From assembly GCF_019218755.1 (NCBI RefSeq), contig NZ_JAHUWZ010000010.1, positions 124,001 through 188,000 of the forward strand: DNA of 64,000 nt, given 5' to 3'. Under the pieces are notes generated by a model. It made no database searches. It saw only the letters and a program-made list of their open reading frames with translations, and had not been told where the DNA came from. Of this stretch, positions 55,221 to 64,000 are shown one piece after another; positions within the stretch are counted from its first letter, which is position 1, and each line of letters opens with the position of its first letter. The position numbers were made by a program, and so were the translations under genes. Origin of the DNA: Acidovorax sp. sif1233. Its GTDB lineage: Bacteria; Pseudomonadota; Gammaproteobacteria; Burkholderiales; Burkholderiaceae_C.

Positions 55221-56159
55221 TCAGGTGTTCGAGTACGAATCGCGCAGGCCACGCACTTCATCATGGTTGCGCTGCGCCCCTTGGGACTGGCGTTCCACCA
55301 GGGCCCGTACATCAGCGGGCAGTGCCGACTTCAAGGCCTTGCGGTAGCGCGCCACGGCAGCGTCCTCGCCGCGCTCGCACTCTTGCAGCACCGCCTTGTC
55401 ATCGTTGATGGACAGCGCCGACTTGACCGACACCCAGCCCCGGTGCAAGGCCCCGGCCACGGTACCGCCCGAGGCCGGCTCGCCACCCAGGCGGCGGACT
55501 TCGCTTTCCAGCTCGGTGGCGGCGGCGGCGCATTCCCGCGCATGGCGCTGGAACACCCCCTTGAGTTGCGCCGAATTGGCGCGCTCGGCACAGGCGGTGA
55601 AACCATACTCCCCGTCGCGCGCCGATTCCAGCAGATCGTTGAGAACGTCCACCGTGTCTTCGTTGTCCGCCACGTCCAGTGGAAGCTCGTTGTTGATGCG
55701 GGCGCTGGATACGCGGTCCCACGCGGCGCGGGCGGCAGGACGGGCATCCGTCCAGGCCAGGCCGTCCGAATGGCGGGCACGCCAGTCGTCCGCCAGGCGG
55801 GGTTCGACGGCTTCAAAGTCGCCTTCGTAGCGGTCTACGGAAGACCAGCCCAGTTCGTAGGCAGGGCGGTATTGGTCGTACGTGCGGCCACCCACGTAGT
55901 AGGGCTCGCGGTGGTAGCGTTCGCGCCAGTAGGCGTCTTCATCCGTGGGGTTGACCGCCTCGGCAGCAGCCTTGCCAGCCAGGCCGCCGGCCACGGCGCC
56001 CGCCACACCGCCAATGGCTGCCCCCACGGGGCCGCCAAAGGCACCCGCAGCCGCCCCAGCGGCCGCCCCACCCATCGCGGCCCCCACGCCAGTGCCGACG
56101 GGATGGGCGCCCGGCTCGTTGGTCAAGGGGTCACGGTTGGCATCGTTGAAATCCGACAT
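55221..56159 (-). CDS. DUF2383 (PA2169-type) protein with glycine-zipper segment
   Basis: 312 residues. Residues ~20-70 are a glycine/alanine-zipper (GVGAAMGGAAAGAAAGAFGG, then GAAIGGVAGAVAGGLAGKAA), normally membrane-active or channel-like. Residues ~70-150 are charged and aromatic. From ~160 to the end is a four-helix, ferritin-like DUF2383 domain (DTVDVLNDLLESARDGEYGF, ECERGEDAAVARYRKAL, VRALVERQSQGAQRNHDEVRGLRD). Often stress-linked; function unknown. The ATG at 56157-56159 has GGAGAG upstream. Confidence 0.83.
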   Translation of the reverse strand: MSDFNDANRDPLTNEPGAHPVGTGVGAAMGGAAAGAAAGAFGGPVGAAIGGVAGAVAGGLAGKAAAEAVNPTDEDAYWRERYHREPYYVGGRTYDQYRPAYELGWSSVDRYEGDFEAVEPRLADDWRARHSDGLAWTDARPAARAAWDRVSSARINNELPLDVADNEDTVDVLNDLLESARDGEYGFTACAERANSAQLKGVFQRHARECAAAATELESEVRRLGGEPASGGTVAGALHRGWVSVKSALSINDDKAVLQECERGEDAAVARYRKALKSALPADVRALVERQSQGAQRNHDEVRGLRDSYSNT

Positions 56160-56336
56160 AGAAGCTCTCCGGTTGGTTGACAGTGAGTTCATTGTTGGAT
56201 TCACCCCCGCCGCCCCGGGTCGGTCCATGGAGTGCTTGCGTGTAGGACACCGACCAGCACGCCGCGCCCTCGCCACAGGCTGGGGCGATGCGAACCGTCC
56301 GGCGCCTTTCTGCAGGAGGCGCAGTCACGCCAATAC

Positions 56337-56389
56337 GCTACATTTTTAATAGCGCACAGCGCTTGAAAATAAAGCGCTGCAGGCCAATT

Positions 56390-56391
<2 letters not shown>
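56337..56391 (+). repeat. Dispersed intergenic repeat, copy 8
   Basis: Plus-strand copy: GCTACATTTTTAATAGC, then CAGCGCTTGAAAATAAAGCGCTGCAGG, then CCAATTTCA. The tail abuts the ntrC stop codon. In the 230-bp gap between the DUF2383 start and the ntrC stop. Confidence 0.85.
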
Positions 56392-58039
<1,648 letters not shown>

Positions 58040-58090
58040 ATGTTTTTCTTACCTTCCCTGTGGTTGCGTGTCAGGGACCATCGTGCGCTT

Positions 58091-59179
58091 TCAAGGCAAG
58101 GGAATCAGGATGCGGAAGTCGGTGCGACCCGGCACGCTGTCGCATTCGATCAACCCATGATGGCGCTGCACGAAGGTTTGCGCCAACGTGAGCCCCAGCC
58201 CTGACCCGCCATCCCGACCCGACACCAGAGGGTAAAAAATACGCTCCTTGATCGTGTCGGGCACGCCCGGTCCGTTGTCGATGACATGCAATTCCAGTGC
58301 CAGCCGGTAGCGCTGGCGACCAAACGTTACTTGTCGGGCCACACGGGTGCGCAGGGTGATGACCGCGTCGCCGGCCGCGATGCGATCGGTCAGCGCCTGG
58401 GCCGCGTTCTGCACAATGTTCAACAGCGCCTGAATGAGCTGGGCGCGGTCGCCGCGGAATTCTGGGATCGAGGTGTCGTAGTCGCGCTGCACGCGCAACC
58501 CCTGCGGGTACTCCACCAGCACCAGCGAGCGCACGCGCTCGCACACTTCGTGGATGTTCACGTCGCCCACCAGGTGCGGGTGGCGGTGTGGCGCAAGCAG
58601 CCGGTCCACCAGGCTTTGCAGGCGGTCGGCCTCGTGGATGATGACCTGGGTGTACTCGGTGAGCTCGCGGCTCTCGAGTTCCATCTCCAGCAGCTGGGCG
58701 GCACCACGGATGCCGCCCAGGGGGTTCTTGATCTCGTGGGCCAGGTTGCGGATGAGCTCCTTGTTGGCCTGGGCCTGGTCGAGCAGGCGCTCCTCGCGGT
58801 CCTGCCGCGCCTGCTGCTCCAGCGGCCACAGCTCGACGAGGATCTCGCCCACCTGCTCGGCGTCGGCAACGTTCACATGCACGGGCACCGGGTCCTGGTG
58901 CAGGCGCTTGAGGCTCGCCTCATACCGCAAAGCGGCAAAGTCCTTGCCCCGGGCACCTGCCAGCGCGGTCTGCAGCAACGCAGGATCGGTGAAAAAGGTG
59001 GAGAAATCCACGCCTTCCAGGGTGCGGCGCGACAGGCCGAGCGTGTTTTCCAGTGCTGCATTGGCAAATTGCACGGCGCCATCGGCGCGCAGCACGGCCA
59101 CCAGGGTGGACATCAGGTCCAGCGAATGGAATCGCCCTGTGTCGGTGGCTGGGGTGTCGGGAAAGGGCGAAGAGCTCAC
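58091..59179 (-). CDS. glnL: Nitrogen regulation sensor histidine kinase NtrB
   Basis: 362 residues with the GTG start (complement 59177-59179); an internal ATG at 59111-59113 is an alternative and would remove 22 residues. PAS-like domain ~20-110, then the HisKA domain with phospho-acceptor His148 in NLAHEIKNPLGG, then an HATPase_c with the N box ALLNIVQNAAQAL, G1 DNGPGVPD and GGSGLGLTLAQ. It is soluble, phosphorylating NtrC when glutamine is low (PII-controlled). Sits between glnA-DUF4124 and ntrC as in other Burkholderiales. No clear ribosome site near the GTG. Confidence 0.92.
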   Translation of the reverse strand: MSSSPFPDTPATDTGRFHSLDLMSTLVAVLRADGAVQFANAALENTLGLSRRTLEGVDFSTFFTDPALLQTALAGARGKDFAALRYEASLKRLHQDPVPVHVNVADAEQVGEILVELWPLEQQARQDREERLLDQAQANKELIRNLAHEIKNPLGGIRGAAQLLEMELESRELTEYTQVIIHEADRLQSLVDRLLAPHRHPHLVGDVNIHEVCERVRSLVLVEYPQGLRVQRDYDTSIPEFRGDRAQLIQALLNIVQNAAQALTDRIAAGDAVITLRTRVARQVTFGRQRYRLALELHVIDNGPGVPDTIKERIFYPLVSGRDGGSGLGLTLAQTFVQRHHGLIECDSVPGRTDFRILIPLP

Positions 59180-59211
59180 ACGCGTGCCATGCAAGAAAAA
59201 AGGAAGGTGAC

Positions 59212-59718
59212 TTAGTTGGCGGGCGGCAGGCGTGCGATCTCGCGCTTGATGCCGGCAATGTCGCTTTCGCTGCGGGCCACGTTGGCCTTGAGCTCCGCCG
59301 TGCGTTCCATGTAGCGCTGGGGGTTGCGCAGATCGAGGGCGTTGCGCTCTGGCGCGCCGCCGTTGTATTCCTTCACCAGCTCGGCATGGCGGGCCTCGGC
59401 CTTGCGCAGCTCGGATTCGAGAATGGCCCGCGCATCGGCATCGCGCGCTTTCTGGTCGTTGCTGTTGGCCCGGGGTGCATTCGAAGGTGCCGCCGTTGCC
59501 GCAGGCGTGCCGCCGCCCGAGGGCGCCGGGGCCGCCGACGCCGGCCGGGTGCCCTGCACGACGGTGACATTGCCGCCTTCCACCAGCTTGCATCCCCGCT
59601 CCTTGGCCTGGGCGGCGTTGTTGGTGTATTCGTTGCCACAGCGGTAGATGCGGTCTTGCGCCCACGCGGCCGGTGCCGTCGCGGCGATGAGTAACAGGGT
59701 GATGAGCGTTTTCTTCAT
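59212..59718 (-). CDS. DUF4124 domain-containing secreted protein
   Basis: 168 residues. Signal peptide (MKKTLITLLLIAATAPAAWA) then a DUF4124 core (QDRIYRCGNEYTNNAAQAKERGCKLVEGG, two Cys that may form a disulfide), an Ala/Pro linker and a charged helical C-terminus (ILESELRKAEARHAELVKEY ... ANVARSESDIAGIKREIARL). Role unknown. It lies between glnA and ntrB on the same strand; a terminator behind glnA separates it from that transcript. Confidence 0.85.
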   Translation of the reverse strand: MKKTLITLLLIAATAPAAWAQDRIYRCGNEYTNNAAQAKERGCKLVEGGNVTVVQGTRPASAAPAPSGGGTPAATAAPSNAPRANSNDQKARDADARAILESELRKAEARHAELVKEYNGGAPERNALDLRNPQRYMERTAELKANVARSESDIAGIKREIARLPPAN

Positions 59719-59867
59719 TCGGTTTCCTCGCACTGCCATGCAGGGGTCAGGGGAGTATCCACCAATCACCATGCATCGCCAATCCAACACCAGCAGGCCC
59801 TCGCAGGGCTTTGTACATGGATGCAACGGCCCCGGGATTGGTTTCACCAGCCTCTCCGGCCCCATGA

Positions 59868-59893
59868 AAAAAGGCGGCCAAGGCCGCCTTTTT
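59868..59893 (-). terminator. Terminator after glnA
   Basis: 12-bp stem AAAAAGGCGGCC / GGCCGCCTTTTT with a 2-nt loop, 27 bp past the glnA stop and read leftwards into a T run. It shows that glnA can be transcribed apart from the DUF4124-ntrBC genes. Confidence 0.9.
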
Positions 59894-59920
59894 GGTGAGC
59901 AACAGCCTGCAGGGAGGCGA

Positions 59921-61336
59921 TTACAGCGAGTAGTACATGTCGTACTCGACAGGGTGAGGCGCCATGCGGAAACGCGTGACTTCGCCCATCTTGAGCTCGA
60001 TGTACGCGTCGAGCATGGAGTCGGTAAAGACGCCGCCCTTGGTAAGGAAACCACGGTCCTTGTCCAGATACTCCAGGGCCTGGTCCAGGCTGTGGCAGAC
60101 GGTGGGCACCAGCTTGTCTTCTTCGGGTGGCAGATGGTACAGGTCCTTCGTGGCGGCTTCGCCCGGATGGATCTTGTTTTCCACGCCGTCCAGGCCGGCC
60201 ATCATCAGGGCCGAGAAGGCCAGGTAAGGATTGGCCGATGGATCGGGGAAGCGCGCTTCGATGCGGCGGCCCTTGGGGTTGGCGACGTAAGGAATGCGGA
60301 TCGAGGCCGAGCGGTTGCGGGCCGAGTAGGCCAGCTTCACAGGGGCTTCGAAGCCGGGCACCAGGCGCTTGTACGAGTTCGTGCCGGGGTTGGTGATGGC
60401 GTTCAGGGCACGTGCGTGCTTGATGATGCCGCCGATGTAGTACAGCGCGAAGTCCGACAGGCCGGCGTAGCCGTCGCCTGCGAACAGGTTCTTGCCGTCC
60501 TTCCAGATGGACTGGTGCACGTGCATGCCGGAGCCGTTGTCGCCAGCGTAGGGCTTGGGCATGAAGGTAGCCGTCTTGCCGTAGGCGTTGGCCACGTTCC
60601 AGACCACGTACTTCAGGACCTGGGTCCAGTCAGCGCGCTCGACCAGCGTGCTGAAACGCGTGCCGATTTCGTTCTGGCCAGCGCCCGCCACTTCGTGGTG
60701 GAACACTTCGACCGGGATGCCCAGGGATTCGAGGATCAAGGACATTTCGGCGCGCATGTCCTGCGTGCTGTCGACAGGAGGCACGGGGAAGTAGCCGCCC
60801 TTGACGGTGGGACGGTGGCCGCGGTTGCCACCTTCGAGCTTGGCGCCCGAGTTCCAGGGGGCTTCGTACTCTTCGATCTCGAACATGACCTTGCCGGGTT
60901 CGTTGGACCAGCGCACACCGTCGAAGATGAAGAATTCTGGCTCGGGGCCGAAGAAGGCCGTGTCGCCCAGGCCGGAGGCCTTCAGGTAGGCTTCAGCGCG
61001 CTTGGCGATGGAGCGTGGGTCGCGGTCGTAGGCCTTGCCATCACCGGGTTCGATCACGTCGCACTGCAGGAACAGCGTAGTTTCTTCGAAGAAGGGGTCG
61101 ATGTTGGCGGTGCTGGGGTCGGGCATGAGCTGCATGTCCGAGGCTTCAATGCCCTTCCAGCCAGCCACGGACGAACCGTCGAATGCGTGGCCGGACGTGA
61201 ACTTGTCTTCATCGAAGTGGGACACCGGCACGGTCACGTGCTGTTCCTTGCCCCGGGTATCGGTAAAACGGAAGTCAACGAACTTGACTTCGTTCTCCTT
61301 CACCATCTTCATCACGTCTGCAACGGTCTTGGCCAT
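59921..61336 (-). CDS. glnA: Glutamine synthetase, type I
   Basis: ATP-dependent assimilation of ammonium into glutamine. 471 residues, the GSI-beta length. [17 protein letters not shown], the metal/substrate segments [33 protein letters not shown] and [11 protein letters not shown]; the adenylylation tyrosine is Tyr400 in DLYHLPPEE, so activity should be controlled by GlnE. The ATG at 61334-61336 has AGGAGAA upstream. A sigma-54 promoter and an NtrC-like palindrome precede it. Confidence 0.98.
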   Translation of the reverse strand: MAKTVADVMKMVKENEVKFVDFRFTDTRGKEQHVTVPVSHFDEDKFTSGHAFDGSSVAGWKGIEASDMQLMPDPSTANIDPFFEETTLFLQCDVIEPGDGKAYDRDPRSIAKRAEAYLKASGLGDTAFFGPEPEFFIFDGVRWSNEPGKVMFEIEEYEAPWNSGAKLEGGNRGHRPTVKGGYFPVPPVDSTQDMRAEMSLILESLGIPVEVFHHEVAGAGQNEIGTRFSTLVERADWTQVLKYVVWNVANAYGKTATFMPKPYAGDNGSGMHVHQSIWKDGKNLFAGDGYAGLSDFALYYIGGIIKHARALNAITNPGTNSYKRLVPGFEAPVKLAYSARNRSASIRIPYVANPKGRRIEARFPDPSANPYLAFSALMMAGLDGVENKIHPGEAATKDLYHLPPEEDKLVPTVCHSLDQALEYLDKDRGFLTKGGVFTDSMLDAYIELKMGEVTRFRMAPHPVEYDMYYSL

Positions 61337-61387
61337 CAGGTTCTCCTGGGTAAAGCGCTTGTTGAAAAAAGAATTTGTGGAAATAAA

Positions 61388-61403
61388 AGCAGTTTGCGTG
61401 CCA
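61388..61403 (-). promoter_or_regulatory. Sigma-54 promoter of glnA
   Basis: On the minus strand TGGCACG-CAAA-CTGCT, against the consensus TGGCACG-N4-TTGCW (one mismatch), with the invariant GG and GC separated by exactly 10 bp. It would start transcription near 61377, about 40 nt before the glnA ATG. Confidence 0.85.
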
Positions 61404-61470
61404 GCTGGGTGCAGCTGCCGCACTATGAAGGAGCACTACGGACTGCAGGCCGATAGGACATTTGCGAGAT

Positions 61471-61487
61471 TGCACCAATAAGGTGCA
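61471..61487. promoter_or_regulatory. NtrC binding site 1
   Basis: TGCACCAATAAGGTGCA is a perfect match to the symmetric NtrC consensus (TGCACC-N5-GGTGCA). Its centre lies about 100 bp upstream of the predicted glnA start, the usual enhancer distance. Confidence 0.85.
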
Positions 61488-61509
61488 CAACAACGATCAA
61501 CACCAAGCA

Positions 61510-62331
61510 TCACAAATTGCGCACCAATTCAGGGCCACACTTCGCACCAAAACTGTGCAATCCCGTCTTGAGATCCTGCCAGGCGGCCGGGACCAAGGGA
61601 GCAGGACCTTTGACGCCCAGTTCGATGTGCCGCCCGTATTGTGGATGATCCACGCTGGGTAAGCTGAACACCCGGACCTCGGGGTGCGATTTTTCTATGC
61701 GCTCCATGAGAGGTGTCAATGCTGCCTCCATCGCGCCATAGACCACCACCGACTGCTCGACCTGGGGAGCACGGTTGAACAGGTCTGCATAGTGGTGGTC
61801 GAGCACCCATTCGATCATGGGCCAGGCCATGACCGGAAATCCGGGCACGAAATGGACGGCACCGCCGCCAGCGCCCTCGCAGCTGAAGCCGGGAATCTTG
61901 TTGTAGGGATTGGGGATGATGCGGGCGCCTGCGGGAAAGACGCCCATGTTGAGCCGGTGCACATTGTCCGGCCGCTCGGCTTCGTATGGCACACCTTGCT
62001 CCCGCGCCACGTCCTGCATGCGTTCGCGGATCAACGCCTCGGCCTCGGCATGCAGAGCCAGCTCACGGCCCAGGGCGCTTGCCGCGCATTGGCGGGTGTG
62101 GTCATCGGGCGTCGCACCGATGCCTCCGCAGGAGAAGACCACATCGCCCGAGGCAAAGGCCCGCCGCAGTGTCGCGGTGATGCGGTCCGGGCTGTCCCCG
62201 ACGTAGTCCGCATACGACAGCGACAGGCCGCGAGCCGAGAGAAGTTCGATGACTTTGGGCATGTGCTTGTCCGCGCGCTTGCCCGACAGGATTTCATCGC
62301 CCACGATGATCAGGCCGAAAGAGGGAGTCAT
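61510..62331 (-). CDS. Competence/damage-inducible CinA-type molybdopterin-binding protein
   Basis: 273 residues corresponding to the MoCF/CinA N-terminal domain (FGLIIVGDEILSGKRADKHMPKV, FSCGGIGATPDDHTRQCAA) without the C-terminal nicotinamide-mononucleotide deamidase part of full CinA, but longer than MoaB/Mog. Such proteins are usually annotated as competence/damage-inducible A homologues; substrate unknown. The ATG overlaps the EI24 gene stop as ATGA (62328-62331). An NtrC-like site lies inside its 3' end. Confidence 0.87.
   Translation of the reverse strand: MTPSFGLIIVGDEILSGKRADKHMPKVIELLSARGLSLSYADYVGDSPDRITATLRRAFASGDVVFSCGGIGATPDDHTRQCAASALGRELALHAEAEALIRERMQDVAREQGVPYEAERPDNVHRLNMGVFPAGARIIPNPYNKIPGFSCEGAGGGAVHFVPGFPVMAWPMIEWVLDHHYADLFNRAPQVEQSVVVYGAMEAALTPLMERIEKSHPEVRVFSLPSVDHPQYGRHIELGVKGPAPLVPAAWQDLKTGLHSFGAKCGPELVRNL
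61543..61559. promoter_or_regulatory. NtrC binding site 2 (inside upstream gene)
   Basis: CGCACCAAAACTGTGCA matches the NtrC consensus with two mismatches (first and twelfth bases), 72 bp from site 1 centre to centre, close to an integral number of helix turns. It lies within the last codons of the CinA-type gene. Tandem sites are usual for glnA enhancers. Confidence 0.65.
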
Positions 62332-63284
62332 GGGGAAGGGGTTCCGTGGGTGGGAGATGGCGTCGGAGACGCTGCGAGTGCCGCCGGGGCTGCAGCAGCA
62401 GGAGGCGGCTCGGCACTGGCGTCCGGTCCGCGCACCAGCTCCTTCGCCGGCGCAAGGATCGGGGGCGCCTCAGCGGCCACCGGCCCCGCAGCCTCTTGCC
62501 GCAGGCGTGCCAACGCGGCCAGGCAGTAGTGCGCGAACCACAGCGATGAAAATGCGAAAACGAGGGTGTAGATCCAGATCGCCAACGGCACCAGGATGAA
62601 AAAGGCCGCTGCAAACACCACCCCCGAGGCCCATACGATGCTCGGCGCAGCGCCGAGGTAGCCCGTCAGGATGCCAATGCCCAGCAGGCTGCTGCGGTGG
62701 CGGCGAAAAATAGCCTGCCGCTCCTCCTTGCTGGCATGGTCGGCCAAGGCATCGAAAGCCATCACCCGGTAAGTAAGCCACCCCCAGATCAAGGGCGGCA
62801 GGATGAGCACCAGCGGCGGCACCAGCCACAGGGGCACCGACACCACCAGGGCGATCAATGCCAGCAACGTGGAACTGACCGACCACACCACGCTGGCGAT
62901 GAAGGAGCCGCCCTTCTTGCGCTCCAGGGCCGGAAAGCGCCGGTCGGCCACCAGCGCCACCAGTGCAGGCGTCATGAGCACCGCCACCACCAGCAGGGAA
63001 ACCACCACCAGCGCGGGTGCCACCGCCAGGATCACCATCAGTGGCGCCACCACCGAAGTGACATCTCCCAACCCCCAGCCCTGCAGCCAACTCCAGAAGC
63101 TGGCCAGGAGGGCGGAGGCGTCCAGCAGTGCGCGCATTCCCCGCACGGCGCCGTCCCAGTAGAAGTACCCCAAGCCCAGCGCCAGCGCCACCATCAGCAC
63201 GAGCGGCAGCACGGACAGGGCCATCACACGCGGGCGCAGGCAGTAGGCAGCGGCGCGCCAGAAAGAATCAAACAGAAGTCCCAT
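62328..63284 (-). CDS. EI24-domain membrane protein
   Basis: 318 residues with about six hydrophobic helices and a Pro/Ala-rich cytoplasmic tail (~270-318). The EI24 domain spans ~5-240 (LLFDSFWRAAAYCLRPRVM at the start, WLVPPLVLILPPLIWGWLTYRV mid). Relatives include CysZ sulfate permeases, but this family in beta-proteobacteria is uncharacterised. I chose the ATG at 63282-63284; another in-frame ATG at 63296 would add four residues. Stop overlaps the CinA-type gene start. Confidence 0.87.
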   Translation of the reverse strand: MGLLFDSFWRAAAYCLRPRVMALSVLPLVLMVALALGLGYFYWDGAVRGMRALLDASALLASFWSWLQGWGLGDVTSVVAPLMVILAVAPALVVVSLLVVAVLMTPALVALVADRRFPALERKKGGSFIASVVWSVSSTLLALIALVVSVPLWLVPPLVLILPPLIWGWLTYRVMAFDALADHASKEERQAIFRRHRSSLLGIGILTGYLGAAPSIVWASGVVFAAAFFILVPLAIWIYTLVFAFSSLWFAHYCLAALARLRQEAAGPVAAEAPPILAPAKELVRGPDASAEPPPAAAAPAALAASPTPSPTHGTPSP

Positions 63285-63322
63285 GCCGGCAAGCATACCG
63301 TCTTGACCGTCCGCAGGGGCTT

Positions 63323-64000
63323 TCAAGCCTTGCCGAGCAGCCGCAGCAAGCCACGCCATTGCTGCGACCAGAAACCCTTGCCGTAGTCCCGTACCTGCCC
63401 GGTCGGCCCCGCCTCCACCTGGTCGCGCACGCCCGTCGGATCGAAGCGCAGCTCGAAATTGGCGGTGCGCATCAGAATGTCCCACCAGGGCAGCAGCACT
63501 CCGAAGTTGTGGCCGCCCAGGACGGTGCGATACCTTGCGCGCCCCGCGCTCGCCCCCTCACCCGGAAGCGGCTTGATGGTTTCATGGCCGATCCCAATGC
63601 TGTGGTGCAGGCGGTGAAAGCGCGGGCTCACCCACAGCCGCTCGCCCCAGCGGCCAAACCACAGACGCACGTTGGCATGCTGAAAGCTCTCGCTGAGCTG
63701 CGTGATGGCGACGATGGCGATGAACTGCCCCGGCGCGACCCCGATGAGTTGCGCCACCACCACGAGAATCGTGTCGCGCAGCAGGTCATCGAGCAGGTGG
63801 TTGCGGTTGTCGCTCCACATGGTCATCTGGCGCTGCGCATGGTGCAGGGAATGAAGGCGCCACCACCATTCAAAATGGTGCTGCCCCCGGTGAATCCAGT
63901 AGTCCACGAAATCGAACACCACCAGATACAGCAACAGGCTGACCCAGGGTACATCGGTGATACCGGGCCAGAGGCCATCGAGCTGGAATGTGCTGATGCC
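63323..64000 (-). CDS. Sterol desaturase / fatty acid hydroxylase family protein (5' end cut by window edge)
   Basis: 225 residues are visible and the frame is open to base 64000, so the N-terminus is missing. The di-iron histidine clusters are HRGQHH, HSLHHAQRQ and HRLHHSIG, with upstream helices WVSLLLYLVVFDFVDYW. The superfamily (FA_hydroxylase) inserts oxygen or desaturates lipids at the inner membrane. The substrate is not predictable. Ends 39 bp before the EI24 gene start region on the same strand, so the two may be co-transcribed. Confidence 0.9.
   Translation of the reverse strand, partial: GISTFQLDGLWPGITDVPWVSLLLYLVVFDFVDYWIHRGQHHFEWWWRLHSLHHAQRQMTMWSDNRNHLLDDLLRDTILVVVAQLIGVAPGQFIAIVAITQLSESFQHANVRLWFGRWGERLWVSPRFHRLHHSIGIGHETIKPLPGEGASAGRARYRTVLGGHNFGVLLPWWDILMRTANFELRFDPTGVRDQVEAGPTGQVRDYGKGFWSQQWRGLLRLLGKA

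Overview
The window is a piece of a high-GC beta-proteobacterial chromosome, most likely from Comamonadaceae (Acidovorax-like, Burkholderiales). The reasons are the family mix (Bug/TctC binding protein, DUF349, DUF2069, DUF4124 and EI24 proteins, glnA followed by ntrBC, a pfl/ZTP element before glyA) and a dispersed intergenic repeat of a kind I associate with this family. The genus is inferred from style, not from a marker gene. No rRNA, CRISPR array, prophage, plasmid backbone or intact insertion sequence is visible. Coding density is high, and almost every very long ORF opposite a recognised gene is a high-GC shadow.

Layout. 1-723: a Bug-type binding protein cut by the left edge. 851-4632: a myo-inositol block, iolCB, divergent from an RpiR-family regulator across an intergenic palindrome. 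4693-8170: NAD(P)HX repair (nnr), an AraC regulator and an alpha/beta hydrolase. 8270-11015: RNase R facing two identical tRNA-Leu(CAG) genes, each with its own terminator. 11115-14331: a GNAT enzyme and a large DUF349 protein. 14332-15276: an unusually AT-rich stretch with no recognised gene. 15277-19219: a lytic transglycosylase, then ZTP riboswitch-glyA-nrdR, then a DMT transporter. 19230-26574: a nucleotidase lipoprotein, aroC, a PAS-GAF-GGDEF-EAL protein, a CBS protein and metY. 26606-35833: mixed single genes (DUF4303-HEAT protein, hydrolase, tetR-DUF418 pair, DUF962, YihY, DUF2069, FAD-linked oxidase, two GNATs).

35993-46062 is a nine-gene leftward polyol cassette: binding protein, two permeases, ATPase, ribitol-type SDR, D-arabinitol dehydrogenase, an AraC regulator, xylulokinase and a fructokinase-like kinase. 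It would import polyols, oxidise them to ketoses and phosphorylate those. 46460-50844 is a FecI-FecR-receptor iron uptake cassette with a Fur-like box before the sigma factor. 50940-55001 holds a lipoprotein, thyA, a DUF4337 gene, folA, a Pro/Thr/Ala-repeat secreted protein and exonuclease III. 55221-61336 is a stress-type DUF2383 protein and the nitrogen module glnA, DUF4124, ntrB, ntrC, with a sigma-54 promoter and two NtrC-like sites ahead of glnA. 61510-64000 is a CinA-type protein, an EI24 membrane protein and a truncated sterol desaturase-family enzyme.

The signal least explained by ordinary annotation is an eight-copy intergenic repeat. It has an AT-rich palindrome followed by a GCGCTT/AAGCGC hairpin and a short tail, and every copy sits beyond at least one gene stop. 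I did not find a convincing new multi-gene system. The rest is mainly housekeeping and catabolic chromosome with good regulatory detail.
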